From NCBI GenBank assembly GCA_905206805.1, contig CAJLIR010000031.1, positions 1-8,049 of the forward strand: DNA of 8,049 bases, written 5' to 3'. Both the position numbers and the translations under genes were made by a program. Within the stretch, counting starts at the first letter, position 1; each line of letters opens with the position of its first letter. The notes under the pieces are model-generated. The model ran no database searches. It saw nothing but the letters and a program-made list of their open reading frames with translations, and was not told where the DNA came from. Positions 1 to 5,536 of the stretch are shown in pieces. The stretch is from an uncultured Caryophanales bacterium. Lineage in GTDB: Bacteria; Bacillota_I; Bacilli_A; RF39; UBA660.

Positions 1-1
1 A

Positions 2-526
2 CAATTAAAGCCAGTAAGAACATTTATAATAATTAATTATCCATATAAATTAAAAGCAATAAAGAATATAGTAAAATTAAAAGTATTAAGTTCAAATTAT
101 ATTTTTAATAATAAAAAAGAGTATAAGATATTAAATTTATATGAAATAGATAAGAATAAATTAGATAATTATAATGAATTATATAAATTATTTAAAATTA
201 ATGATTTTGATATATTAGATAGAGAAATAAAAGAAAAATTACCAAGACAAATATTAGAAGATATGAAAAAATTCAATTTAAATAAGGAGGATAGAAAAAA
301 TATGGAAGATATTGTAGAATTAATGAGAAATGAGAAAGAAGATTATGGAGCAGCATATGAATGTGGAGTTATTGATGGAGAAAAACGAGGCGAAAAACGA
401 GGAATTAGTGAAAGAAACACCCAAATAGCAAAGTCAATGTATCGTGAAAATATAGACTTAAGTACTATATCAAGAGTTACAAATTTAGGAATTACTGAAT
501 TACAAGGAATGTTTAATATAAATTGA
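2..526 (+). CDS. PD-(D/E)XK nuclease family transposase / Rpn-like protein, 3' part only
   Basis: The frame is open from base 2 to the TGA at 524-526 (174 codons) with no stop, so the gene starts before the window and only its C-terminal part is present. An internal ATG at 263 has a weak upstream context and is not the real start. The visible part begins LKPVRTF, resembling the end of the nuclease core in the Rpn / 'putative transposase' family. A charged Lys/Asn/Leu-rich segment follows, then the Gly-Glu-Lys-Arg linker (GEKRGEKRG, codons 377-403) so common in this family. It ends in a short helix-turn-helix-like tail (IAKSMYRENIDLSTISRVT) like the family's usual 'IAK...I..ITGLS.EEI' ending. 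The catalytic PD...ExK residues would lie upstream and cannot be checked. Family members are linked to recombination and DNA cleavage. The assignment rests on C-terminal pattern only; a decayed copy cannot be excluded. Confidence 0.62.
   Translation, partial: QLKPVRTFIIINYPYKLKAIKNIVKLKVLSSNYIFNNKKEYKILNLYEIDKNKLDNYNELYKLFKINDFDILDREIKEKLPRQILEDMKKFNLNKEDRKNMEDIVELMRNEKEDYGAAYECGVIDGEKRGEKRGISERNTQIAKSMYRENIDLSTISRVTNLGITELQGMFNIN
377..400 (+). repeat. 12-bp in-frame tandem repeat (two GEKR units)
   Basis: Two adjacent copies of a GGMGAAAAACGA-type unit (M = A or C) differ at one base and encode GEKR-GEKR inside the linker of the partial nuclease-like gene. Such Gly/Glu/Lys/Arg repeats vary in number among members of this family, so unit gain or loss would keep the reading frame. 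Confidence 0.6.
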
Positions 527-600
527 ATCATTCTTTTTCTTTATGAAATTTATCTATAACAACACAACAGTATATAATATACATTTTTTTCTAAAATAAA

Positions 601-633
601 TGACAAATAAGAACTATAATTACTTATTTGTCA
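601..633 (-). terminator. Terminator of tspO
   Basis: A perfect 11-bp inverted repeat (TGACAAATAAG at 601-611, CTTATTTGTCA at 623-633) with an 11-nt loop lies about 30 nt beyond the tspO stop. Read on the minus strand it is followed by TTTATTTT, which fits a Rho-independent terminator. On the plus strand no T-run follows, so it would serve the converging partial gene less well. The stem is AT-rich, so strength is uncertain. Confidence 0.6.
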
Positions 634-663
634 ATGTTTAAGATGGAATATTGATTTAATTTT

Positions 664-1092
664 TTAATTACTAATTATTGCAGTAATATTTAAAAATAAA
701 GCAAATACTAACCATAATAAATATGGAATTTGTATTTTTGCCGCAATTACATTATATTCTTTAAAATAATTAATCATATTTATTACTATTATTATTAATA
801 ATATAATAATTAAAAGGGCTAAAAATTTTAAATTTAAGTTAAAATAAATAAGTGGCCATAGAAAATTTATAATTAATTGTAAATAGTAAATTAATAAATT
901 CCCACCATTTTCACTAACTAAATAACTAGATATTCCCATTAATATGTATAAGATAGTCCATACAATCGGAAAAATAATTGCAGGTACAAAAGAATTATAA
1001 TTAGAAGTATTTGAAATTAATCCAATTAATAATCCACCACCAAGGGGAATAATTATTGATTTTAAAAACTTAAATATTTTATTTTCTTTCAT
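664..1092 (-). CDS. tspO: TspO/MBR family tryptophan-rich sensory-type membrane protein
   Basis: A 142-residue, strongly hydrophobic protein with about five membrane segments (near residues 8-26, 38-58, 64-84, 88-108 and 120-140), the fold of TspO (bacterial counterpart of the mitochondrial translocator protein). Family signatures are visible: FPIVWTILYILMG (41-53), LQLIINFLWPLIYF (71-84) and IPYLLWLVFALFLN (122-135). The family binds porphyrins and related tetrapyrroles and is linked to stress responses; its exact role here is unknown. It is slightly short for the family, and the Trp often found in the loop before the second helix (PxW) is replaced (VPAIIFP). The ATG at 1092 is chosen because AGGTGA lies 5 nt upstream; an in-frame GTG at 1101 sits inside that ribosome-binding site. 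It follows the penicillin-binding protein by 39 nt, but a terminator lies in between, so co-transcription would need read-through. Confidence 0.85.
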   Translation of the reverse strand: MKENKIFKFLKSIIIPLGGGLLIGLISNTSNYNSFVPAIIFPIVWTILYILMGISSYLVSENGGNLLIYYLQLIINFLWPLIYFNLNLKFLALLIIILLIIIVINMINYFKEYNVIAAKIQIPYLLWLVFALFLNITAIISN

Positions 1093-1097
1093 GATAT

Positions 1098-1103
1098 TCA
1101 CCT
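1098..1103 (-). promoter_or_regulatory. Ribosome binding site of tspO (decides start)
   Basis: AGGTGA, 5 nt before the ATG at 1092. The GTG that would extend the frame to 1101 is part of this motif and therefore is unlikely to be the initiation codon. Confidence 0.7.
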
Positions 1104-1115
1104 AATAAATTATAT

Positions 1116-1143
1116 AAAAAAAACAAGATGATTATTCTTGTTT
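1116..1143 (-). terminator. Terminator of the penicillin-binding protein gene, overlapping its stop codon
   Basis: On the minus strand AAACAAGA (1143-1136), a 7-nt loop and TCTTGTTT (1128-1121) form an 8-bp perfect stem that runs into an uninterrupted run of Ts ending at 1116. The 5' arm is made of the last sense codons of the penicillin-binding protein (Lys-Gln and most of Glu) and the loop contains its TAA stop. This is a compact Rho-independent terminator embedded in the coding end. Confidence 0.75.
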
Positions 1144-3081
1144 ATCTACTGGAAGCAAATCTTCTAATTTTAATTCATTTAAGTATGGTTCTGTTCCTTT
1201 TAAATAATATAATAAAGTTTTTTTATCATTTGTTGTTATTTCACCACTTATTGGATCAACTAAAACTCCCACTACATTATCTGGTATTTCATACCAGGTA
1301 TTTTCTTTGTCTTTTAAATAAAATTCCATTGAATCAATCCACATATTTTTTATACCAGCACTTTCTTTTGAATCTACTTTTGAATTATCATCATATCCTG
1401 ACCATATTCCAATTAATAAATCAGGATTATAACCAAATATTAAAAGATCTGTATCAGTAGTTCCTGTTTTAACAGCGTATTTATGTGTCATTTTATAAGC
1501 TATATTATAACAGGTTGGATAACTGTAATCTATAAAATCACTTGAGTAGGAATTTGTTAGTAATTCATTTAAAATAAAAACGGAATTTTTATTTAATATT
1601 TGTTCTTCTTGTGTCTTATATTCATATAAAACATTTCCATTCATATCTTCAACTCGTTCAATTAAATGTGGCGTTATTTTATATCCATTATTTGCAAATG
1701 CTCCATATGCTTGCATCATTTCCATAATATTAATTTCTTCAGTTCCAAGTGCAAGTGATGGAATTGCTTCTAAATTACTTTTGATTCCTAATTTTTTTGC
1801 AGTATCAACTAAAATATCTTCACCCAAAAAAAGATTTGTTTTAACAGCATATATATTGTCAGAATATGCAAGTGCAGCTGCTAAACTTATTTCTTTATTA
1901 GGATATTGATTTCCAAAATTTTGAGGAGAATATGTTTTATTTTCACTAAAAACAAATGTAGTTTTTGTACTATTAAATTTTGTTGATGATGTAAACCCAT
2001 TTTCTAGTGCTGCATAATAAAGTATTGGTTTCATCGTAGAACCAACTTGTCTTTTTGAGTTTGTTGCTCGGTTAAATTGACTTTTAGAGTAATCTTTTCC
2101 ACCAATGAGTGCTAAAATTTTACCAGTATTAGGTTCAATTGCGACACTGGCAATTTCTAAATTTTCATTTGTAATATCATTTTTCATATTTTGTTCCATA
2201 TTTTTTTGGAGTTCTATATCTAAAGCTGTATATACTTTTAATCCACCAGTTGCTAAAAATGAACTTGGAATCGAATCAATATTTTTTAATTCATCAATAA
2301 CTGCATCTTGATAATACATAAGTGTTGATAAATTATTTCGCTCTTCAATACCGTAATATTCTAATTTTGTATTGTATGCTTCATCTTTCTCTTCTTCAGT
2401 AATATATTTATTTTTTACCATTGAATTTAAAATTAATAATTGTCTTTCTTTAGCAGCTTTTTCATTTACAAGTGGAGAATAAAGAGATGGATATTTTGGA
2501 ATTCCTGCTAAAATTGTTGCTTCTGCTAAGGATAATTCGCTTGCACTTTTGTTAAAATAATAATGTGAAGCATTCTCTATTCCAAAAATTCCTCCGTAAT
2601 TTATTGTGTTTAAATACCCTTCTAATATTTCATTTTTACTATAATATGCTTCTAATCTAACCGTTAACCATGCTTCATCGATTTTTCTATTCCATGTTTT
2701 ATCAAAATCTAGAAATAAATTTTTAGCGTATTGTTGACTTATAGTAGAAGCTCCTTGTAGTGTTTTTCCATTTGTTAAATTAATATATAGAGCTTTAAAT
2801 ATTCTTGGAAAATCAAATCCTTTATGTGAATAAAAATTTTTGTCTTCAACAGAAATAGTAGCATTAATCATATTTTCACTAATTTGATCTAAACTAATCC
2901 AATCATTTGAATTGCCACCAGTAAAAAGATGGGATTCATTATCATACAAATAAAAGCTGTTGGCGGTAGATATATCTAGTTTTGGCCAAGTTTTGGCATA
3001 TATATATATTCCAACATAAAAAATTAAAAATACTAGCGCAAATATGCTTGTAATTAAAATGCTATTTTTTAAAATTTTCAT
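1132..3081 (-). CDS. Class A penicillin-binding protein (PBP1A-type, bifunctional transglycosylase/transpeptidase)
   Basis: A 649-residue peptidoglycan synthase. After a short cytoplasmic start, one membrane anchor (about residues 7-28) places the rest outside the membrane. The GT51 glycosyltransferase domain follows, with the catalytic Glu79 in SVEDKNFYSHKG, the QGASTISQQ motif (109-117) and the second acidic motif ILEGYLNTINYG (152-163); it polymerises lipid II into glycan chains. The transpeptidase domain has all three active-site motifs: STMK (Ser348, Lys351), SDN (407-409) and KTG (538-540); it cross-links stem peptides and is the beta-lactam target. Length is normal to slightly short, with no long C-terminal extension. 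The ATG at 3081 is chosen because GGAGA lies 5 nt before it; an in-frame TTG at 3093 overlaps that site. It is divergent from gpmI and has its own terminator. The exact paralogue (PonA, PbpF and so on) cannot be told from sequence alone. Confidence 0.95.
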   Translation of the reverse strand: MKILKNSILITSIFALVFLIFYVGIYIYAKTWPKLDISTANSFYLYDNESHLFTGGNSNDWISLDQISENMINATISVEDKNFYSHKGFDFPRIFKALYINLTNGKTLQGASTISQQYAKNLFLDFDKTWNRKIDEAWLTVRLEAYYSKNEILEGYLNTINYGGIFGIENASHYYFNKSASELSLAEATILAGIPKYPSLYSPLVNEKAAKERQLLILNSMVKNKYITEEEKDEAYNTKLEYYGIEERNNLSTLMYYQDAVIDELKNIDSIPSSFLATGGLKVYTALDIELQKNMEQNMKNDITNENLEIASVAIEPNTGKILALIGGKDYSKSQFNRATNSKRQVGSTMKPILYYAALENGFTSSTKFNSTKTTFVFSENKTYSPQNFGNQYPNKEISLAAALAYSDNIYAVKTNLFLGEDILVDTAKKLGIKSNLEAIPSLALGTEEINIMEMMQAYGAFANNGYKITPHLIERVEDMNGNVLYEYKTQEEQILNKNSVFILNELLTNSYSSDFIDYSYPTCYNIAYKMTHKYAVKTGTTDTDLLIFGYNPDLLIGIWSGYDDNSKVDSKESAGIKNMWIDSMEFYLKDKENTWYEIPDNVVGVLVDPISGEITTNDKKTLLYYLKGTEPYLNELKLEDLLPVDKQE

Positions 3082-3086
3082 AATAT

Positions 3087-3091
3087 TCTCC
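3087..3091 (-). promoter_or_regulatory. Ribosome binding site of the penicillin-binding protein gene (decides start)
   Basis: GGAGA, 5 nt before the ATG at 3081. The upstream in-frame TTG (3093-3091) shares bases with this motif, which argues against it as the start. Confidence 0.7.
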
Positions 3092-3099
3092 AATCTTTA

Positions 3100-3128
3100 A
3101 CTATATTTATTATTTGTTTTTTTATAAA
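3100..3128 (-). promoter_or_regulatory. Possible promoter of the penicillin-binding protein gene
   Basis: On the minus strand TTTATA (3128-3123), a 17-nt spacer and TATAGT (3105-3100) resemble a sigma-70/SigA promoter (4/6 and 5/6 matches). Transcription would begin just upstream of the ribosome-binding site. The surrounding DNA is almost pure A/T, where such matches arise easily, so this is a weak call. Confidence 0.3.
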
Positions 3129-3188
3129 AAATATAAGTAAATTTGGATAATATTTGAAATTAAAAATTTTTAAAAAAGTTATTTTTTT

Positions 3189-3217
3189 TATATTATATAT
3201 TAAATTTATGATAAAAT
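3189..3217 (+). promoter_or_regulatory. Possible extended -10 promoter of gpmI
   Basis: TGA-TAAAAT at 3209-3217 is an extended -10 element; the -35 position 17 nt upstream (TATATT) is poor. The bases ATGATAAAATT recur in the better promoter at 8021-8031, supporting the -10 call. Upstream A/T runs could act as an UP element. The predicted start of transcription falls at or just before the gpmI ribosome-binding site, giving a very short leader. Confidence 0.4.
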
Positions 3218-3235
3218 TATTAGGGAGATGATTTT

Positions 3236-4759
3236 ATGAAACCTGTTGTTTTATGTATTTTAGATGGATGTGGTATTAGAAAAGAAAGCGATGGAAATGC
3301 ATTTTTAAATGCTAAAAAACCTACATTTGATATGTTAATGGAAAAATATCCACATTCTATATTGCAAGCAAGTGGACCTGCTGTAGGTTTGCCTATTGGA
3401 CAAATGGGAACTAGTGAAGTAGGACATATGAATTTAGGTTCAGGAAGAGTAGCACTACAGCCACTTCAAGCTATTACTAAATCTATTGAAGATAAATCTT
3501 TTTTTGAAAATGAAAAAATTTTAAAAGTATTAAATCATGTAAAAAATAATAACTCTGCATTACATATTATGGGACTTTTATCTGATGGTGGAGTTCATTC
3601 ACACATTAATCATTTATTAAGTTTGTTAGATATGTGTAAAATGAATAATGTAAAAAATGTTTATTTAGATATTTTTACAGATGGTAGAGATACTTATGAA
3701 AAAAGTGCTAAAAAATATTTAGATATTCTTGAGAAAAAATTAGAAGAACTTAATATTGGCGTCGTTTCAACAATATCTGGAAGATATTATGCGATGGATA
3801 GGGATAATAATTTTGATAGACTAAAATTAGCATATGACGCAATTTGCTATGGAGTAGGAAAAAAATATAGTAATTATGATGAATATTTATCTGATAATTA
3901 TAATAATGGAATAAATGATGAATTTTTTGTTCCTGGAATTATAAACTCTCATCCTATTAAAGATAATGATGGAATTATTACTTTTAATTTTAGAAAAGAT
4001 CGTATAAGAGAATTATTTACAGTATTAAGTAACGTACATGAATATGAATCTTTGGCCTTAGAAAAAGATTTAAAACTAATTGATTATAAAAATTTAGAAA
4101 TTTTGACTATGTTTCCTGTAACAGAAACTGTTAAAGCGCCACATGCTTTTAATGATTTAGATTTAAAAAATATCTTAGTTGATTATTTGCACAATTCAGG
4201 TATAAGTCAATTAAGACTTGCAGAAACAGAAAAATTTCCTCATGTAACATTCTTCTTTGATGGTGGTAGAGAAGTAGAATATAATGATATGAAAAAAATT
4301 ATTGTTCCTTCACCTAAAGTTGCAACTTATGATTTGAAACCTGAAATGAGTGTTTATGAAGTAACAGATAATTTTTTACGTGAAGCAAAAAACTTTGATG
4401 TTACAATTATGAACCTAGCAAATGGTGACATGGTAGGACATACAGGTAATTATGAAGCTGCAAAAGAAGCCGTTGAAGATATGGATAAATGTTTAGAAAA
4501 AATATACAATAAAGTTATGGAACTTGGTGGTGTTTTAATTATAATTGCGGATCATGGAAATTGTGATATGATGTGGGATAGTAATCATAATCCTGTAACT
4601 AGTCATACAACTAATCCTGTTCCTTGTATTATTACTAAAGAAGGAATCAGTCTAAATGATGGTATATTAGCTGATGTTGCTCCAACTTTATTATATTTAT
4701 TAGGTCTAAAAGTTCCAAATGAAATGACTGGTAATATTTTAATTAAAGAAAATAAATAA
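3236..4759 (+). CDS. gpmI: 2,3-bisphosphoglycerate-independent phosphoglycerate mutase
   Basis: A 507-residue cytoplasmic enzyme interconverting 3- and 2-phosphoglycerate in glycolysis/gluconeogenesis. It uses two Mn ions and a phosphoserine intermediate, with no bisphosphoglycerate cofactor. The alkaline-phosphatase-superfamily core is complete: metal ligand Asp10 in CILDGCG, catalytic Ser60 in MGTSEVGHMN, and His121 in DGGVHSH. It also has GRD (150-152), GRYYAMDRD (182-190), Lys333 in ETEKFPH, Asp398 and His402 in NGDMVGHTG, Asp439-His440 in ADHGN, and His457 in SHTTNPVP. The insertion domain carrying the mutase site (about residues 75-300) is present. Length matches the family. The ATG is preceded by GGGAG (3223-3227) at 8 nt. 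It is a single-gene unit, divergent from the penicillin-binding protein gene. No hairpin terminator is visible between its stop and the downstream valS promoter. Confidence 0.97.
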   Translation: MKPVVLCILDGCGIRKESDGNAFLNAKKPTFDMLMEKYPHSILQASGPAVGLPIGQMGTSEVGHMNLGSGRVALQPLQAITKSIEDKSFFENEKILKVLNHVKNNNSALHIMGLLSDGGVHSHINHLLSLLDMCKMNNVKNVYLDIFTDGRDTYEKSAKKYLDILEKKLEELNIGVVSTISGRYYAMDRDNNFDRLKLAYDAICYGVGKKYSNYDEYLSDNYNNGINDEFFVPGIINSHPIKDNDGIITFNFRKDRIRELFTVLSNVHEYESLALEKDLKLIDYKNLEILTMFPVTETVKAPHAFNDLDLKNILVDYLHNSGISQLRLAETEKFPHVTFFFDGGREVEYNDMKKIIVPSPKVATYDLKPEMSVYEVTDNFLREAKNFDVTIMNLANGDMVGHTGNYEAAKEAVEDMDKCLEKIYNKVMELGGVLIIIADHGNCDMMWDSNHNPVTSHTTNPVPCIITKEGISLNDGILADVAPTLLYLLGLKVPNEMTGNILIKENK

Positions 4760-4784
4760 AAATAGTTATATTTATAAAATTTTG

Positions 4785-4813
4785 TTGAATATATATTTTT
4801 AGTTTGATATAAT
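4785..4813 (+). promoter_or_regulatory. Promoter of the valS T-box operon
   Basis: TTGAAT (4785-4790), a 17-nt spacer ending in TGA, and a perfect TATAAT (4808-4813), so both a -35 and an extended -10 are present. It lies directly upstream of the T-box leader, with transcription expected near 4819-4822. Confidence 0.8.
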
Positions 4814-4994
4814 TTTAGTAGTTGTGATGAACAAGAGGAGTAGATTATTAATTATTTAAGAGAGCAAATGGTTGGTGAAAATTTGTATAAAAAATAATTG
4901 AAGGTAGCTTGGGAGCATTTTTTCTGAAATTAAGTAAGAAATTACGTATAACTGCGTTAAAGTAATAAGTGGCATACCTATAATGGTATGAATT

Positions 4995-5027
4995 AAGGTG
5001 GTACCGTGGACATATAAGTTCATCCTT
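4995..5027 (+). promoter_or_regulatory. T-box antiterminator
   Basis: AAGG (4995-4998) can pair with CCTT (5024-5027), leaving the TGGTACC bulge. GTGGAC (5005-5010 region) can then pair with GTTCAT (5018-5023), using G-U pairs. These downstream bases are also the 5' arm of the terminator, so the two structures exclude each other, as expected for a T-box switch. Confidence 0.75.
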
Positions 5028-5049
5028 TGTTATAAGGATGAACTTTTTT
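5016..5049 (+). terminator. T-box regulated intrinsic terminator
   Basis: AAGTTCATCCTT (5016-5027) and AAGGATGAACTT (5034-5045) form a perfect 12-bp stem with a 6-nt loop, followed by Ts to 5049. It should stop transcription when tRNA-Val is charged. It may also serve as the first real terminator for any read-through from gpmI. Confidence 0.9.
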
Positions 5050-5051
5050 AT

Positions 5052-5055
5052 GGAG
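5052..5055 (+). promoter_or_regulatory. Ribosome binding site of the 156-aa gene (decides start)
   Basis: GGAG, 6 nt before the ATG at 5062. The in-frame ATG at 5038 lies within the 3' arm of the T-box terminator, has no such site in front of it, and is rejected as the start. Confidence 0.7.
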
Positions 5056-5061
5056 AATTTT

Positions 5062-5532
5062 ATGAAAAAAATAGTTGATTCAAACAAATTTGAAAAAATT
5101 ATAGCAAATAAAAAAATGCTTTTTTACGATTTAAAAGGATATTTATTAATTTATGAAAATAATTTTAATTTTTATTTTCCAAAAGCTATAACAAATTCAG
5201 AAAGTGATTTTTTTAATAATATTAAATACCAAACTAATATTAATTTTAATATTGAATGTGCAGAAAAAATTTTAGAAATTGTAAATTATGAGACTAGGTT
5301 TAATTTATTAAATGGAAAATTAAAAAAAGAGTATTTAAAAATTATTAAAGATTATTATTGCTATTTAATATCATTTAAAAATTATGAAAATCAAATATTT
5401 GATAAAATATCTTATGGTGTACCAAAAATTATGAAGATTGACGATATTATTTCTATTTTGAAAGTAAATGAAAATTATTGTAATAATACACTTCAGAGTG
5501 TATATGAATTAAAGAAAAGAATTGGAGGATAG
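5062..5532 (+). CDS. Protein of unknown function, first gene of the T-box/valS operon
   Basis: I do not recognise this 156-residue protein. It starts MKKIVDSNKFEK and is rich in Asn, Lys, Ile, Phe and Tyr. It shows no signal peptide, membrane segment or metal-binding cluster; its three Cys (66, 100 and 140) are spread out. The N-terminal third (about 18-40) looks beta-rich (MLFYDLKGYLLIY, NFNFYFP). The remainder looks helical, with a charged C-terminus (VYELKKRIGG) and a segment KIMKIDDIISILKVNENYCNN that could be a helix pair. The start is fixed by GGAG 6 nt before ATG 5062. Its end carries the valS ribosome-binding site and its stop is 4 nt before the valS ATG, so the two are probably translationally coupled and share T-box control by tRNA-Val. 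That context hints at a role in translation or amino-acid stress, but this is inference. A non-conserved small protein is also possible. Confidence 0.8.
   Translation: MKKIVDSNKFEKIIANKKMLFYDLKGYLLIYENNFNFYFPKAITNSESDFFNNIKYQTNINFNIECAEKILEIVNYETRFNLLNGKLKKEYLKIIKDYYCYLISFKNYENQIFDKISYGVPKIMKIDDIISILKVNENYCNNTLQSVYELKKRIGG
5524..5528 (+). promoter_or_regulatory. Ribosome binding site of valS (decides start)
   Basis: GGAGG, 8 nt before the ATG at 5537 and inside the last codons of the upstream gene. The in-frame TTG at 5522 overlaps this motif and is unlikely to be used. Confidence 0.75.
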
Positions 5533-5536
5533 ATTT

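Larger units (their letters stand above)
4820..5049 (+). promoter_or_regulatory. T-box riboswitch, valine specifier (GUA)
   Basis: This leader RNA reads the charging state of tRNA-Val. Stem I is visible: CAAG (4832-4835) pairs with CTTG (4908-4911) at the base, and AATTATTT (4850-4857) pairs with AAATAATT (4892-4899). GCAAAT (4864-4869) pairs with ATTTGT (4881-4886) around the conserved GGTTGGTGAAA loop, with the AGAGAGC element just before it. The specifier loop holds AGTA on the 5' side and GAAG-GTA-G on the 3' side. GTA at 4904-4906 (Val), followed by the usual purine, matches the downstream valS. Stem III is CATACC/GGTATG (4973-4990). The T-box sequence AAGGTGGTACCGTGG lies at 4995-5009; its TGGT bulge (4999-5002) would pair with the ACCA end of uncharged tRNA-Val. 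Uncharged tRNA should stabilise the antiterminator and allow transcription of the two genes downstream. Confidence 0.93.

Noticed and set aside
343..531. Minus-strand open frame antisense to the nuclease-like gene
   Set aside because: It lies fully opposite a better-supported gene, has no convincing ribosome-binding site, and its composition reads as an antisense translation.
527..600. T-rich stretch after the nuclease-like gene as a plus-strand terminator
   Set aside because: There are T-runs but no stem precedes them; the only good hairpin (601-633) has its T-rich tail on the minus strand.
1128..1460. Plus-strand Leu-rich open frame
   Set aside because: It is the antisense shadow of the penicillin-binding protein C-terminus; the Leu/His richness is a by-product of the opposite strand's codons.
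2105..2311. Plus-strand hydrophobic open frame
   Set aside because: It lies antisense to the conserved transpeptidase region of the penicillin-binding protein, with no own signals.
3228..3239. Mini upstream frame ATG-ATT-TTA-TGA overlapping the gpmI start
   Set aside because: Its ATG touches the Shine-Dalgarno motif with no spacing, so it is unlikely to be initiated; the overlap is probably chance.
4848..5087. Minus-strand open frame opposite the T-box
   Set aside because: The sequence is fully explained by conserved T-box RNA elements on the plus strand.
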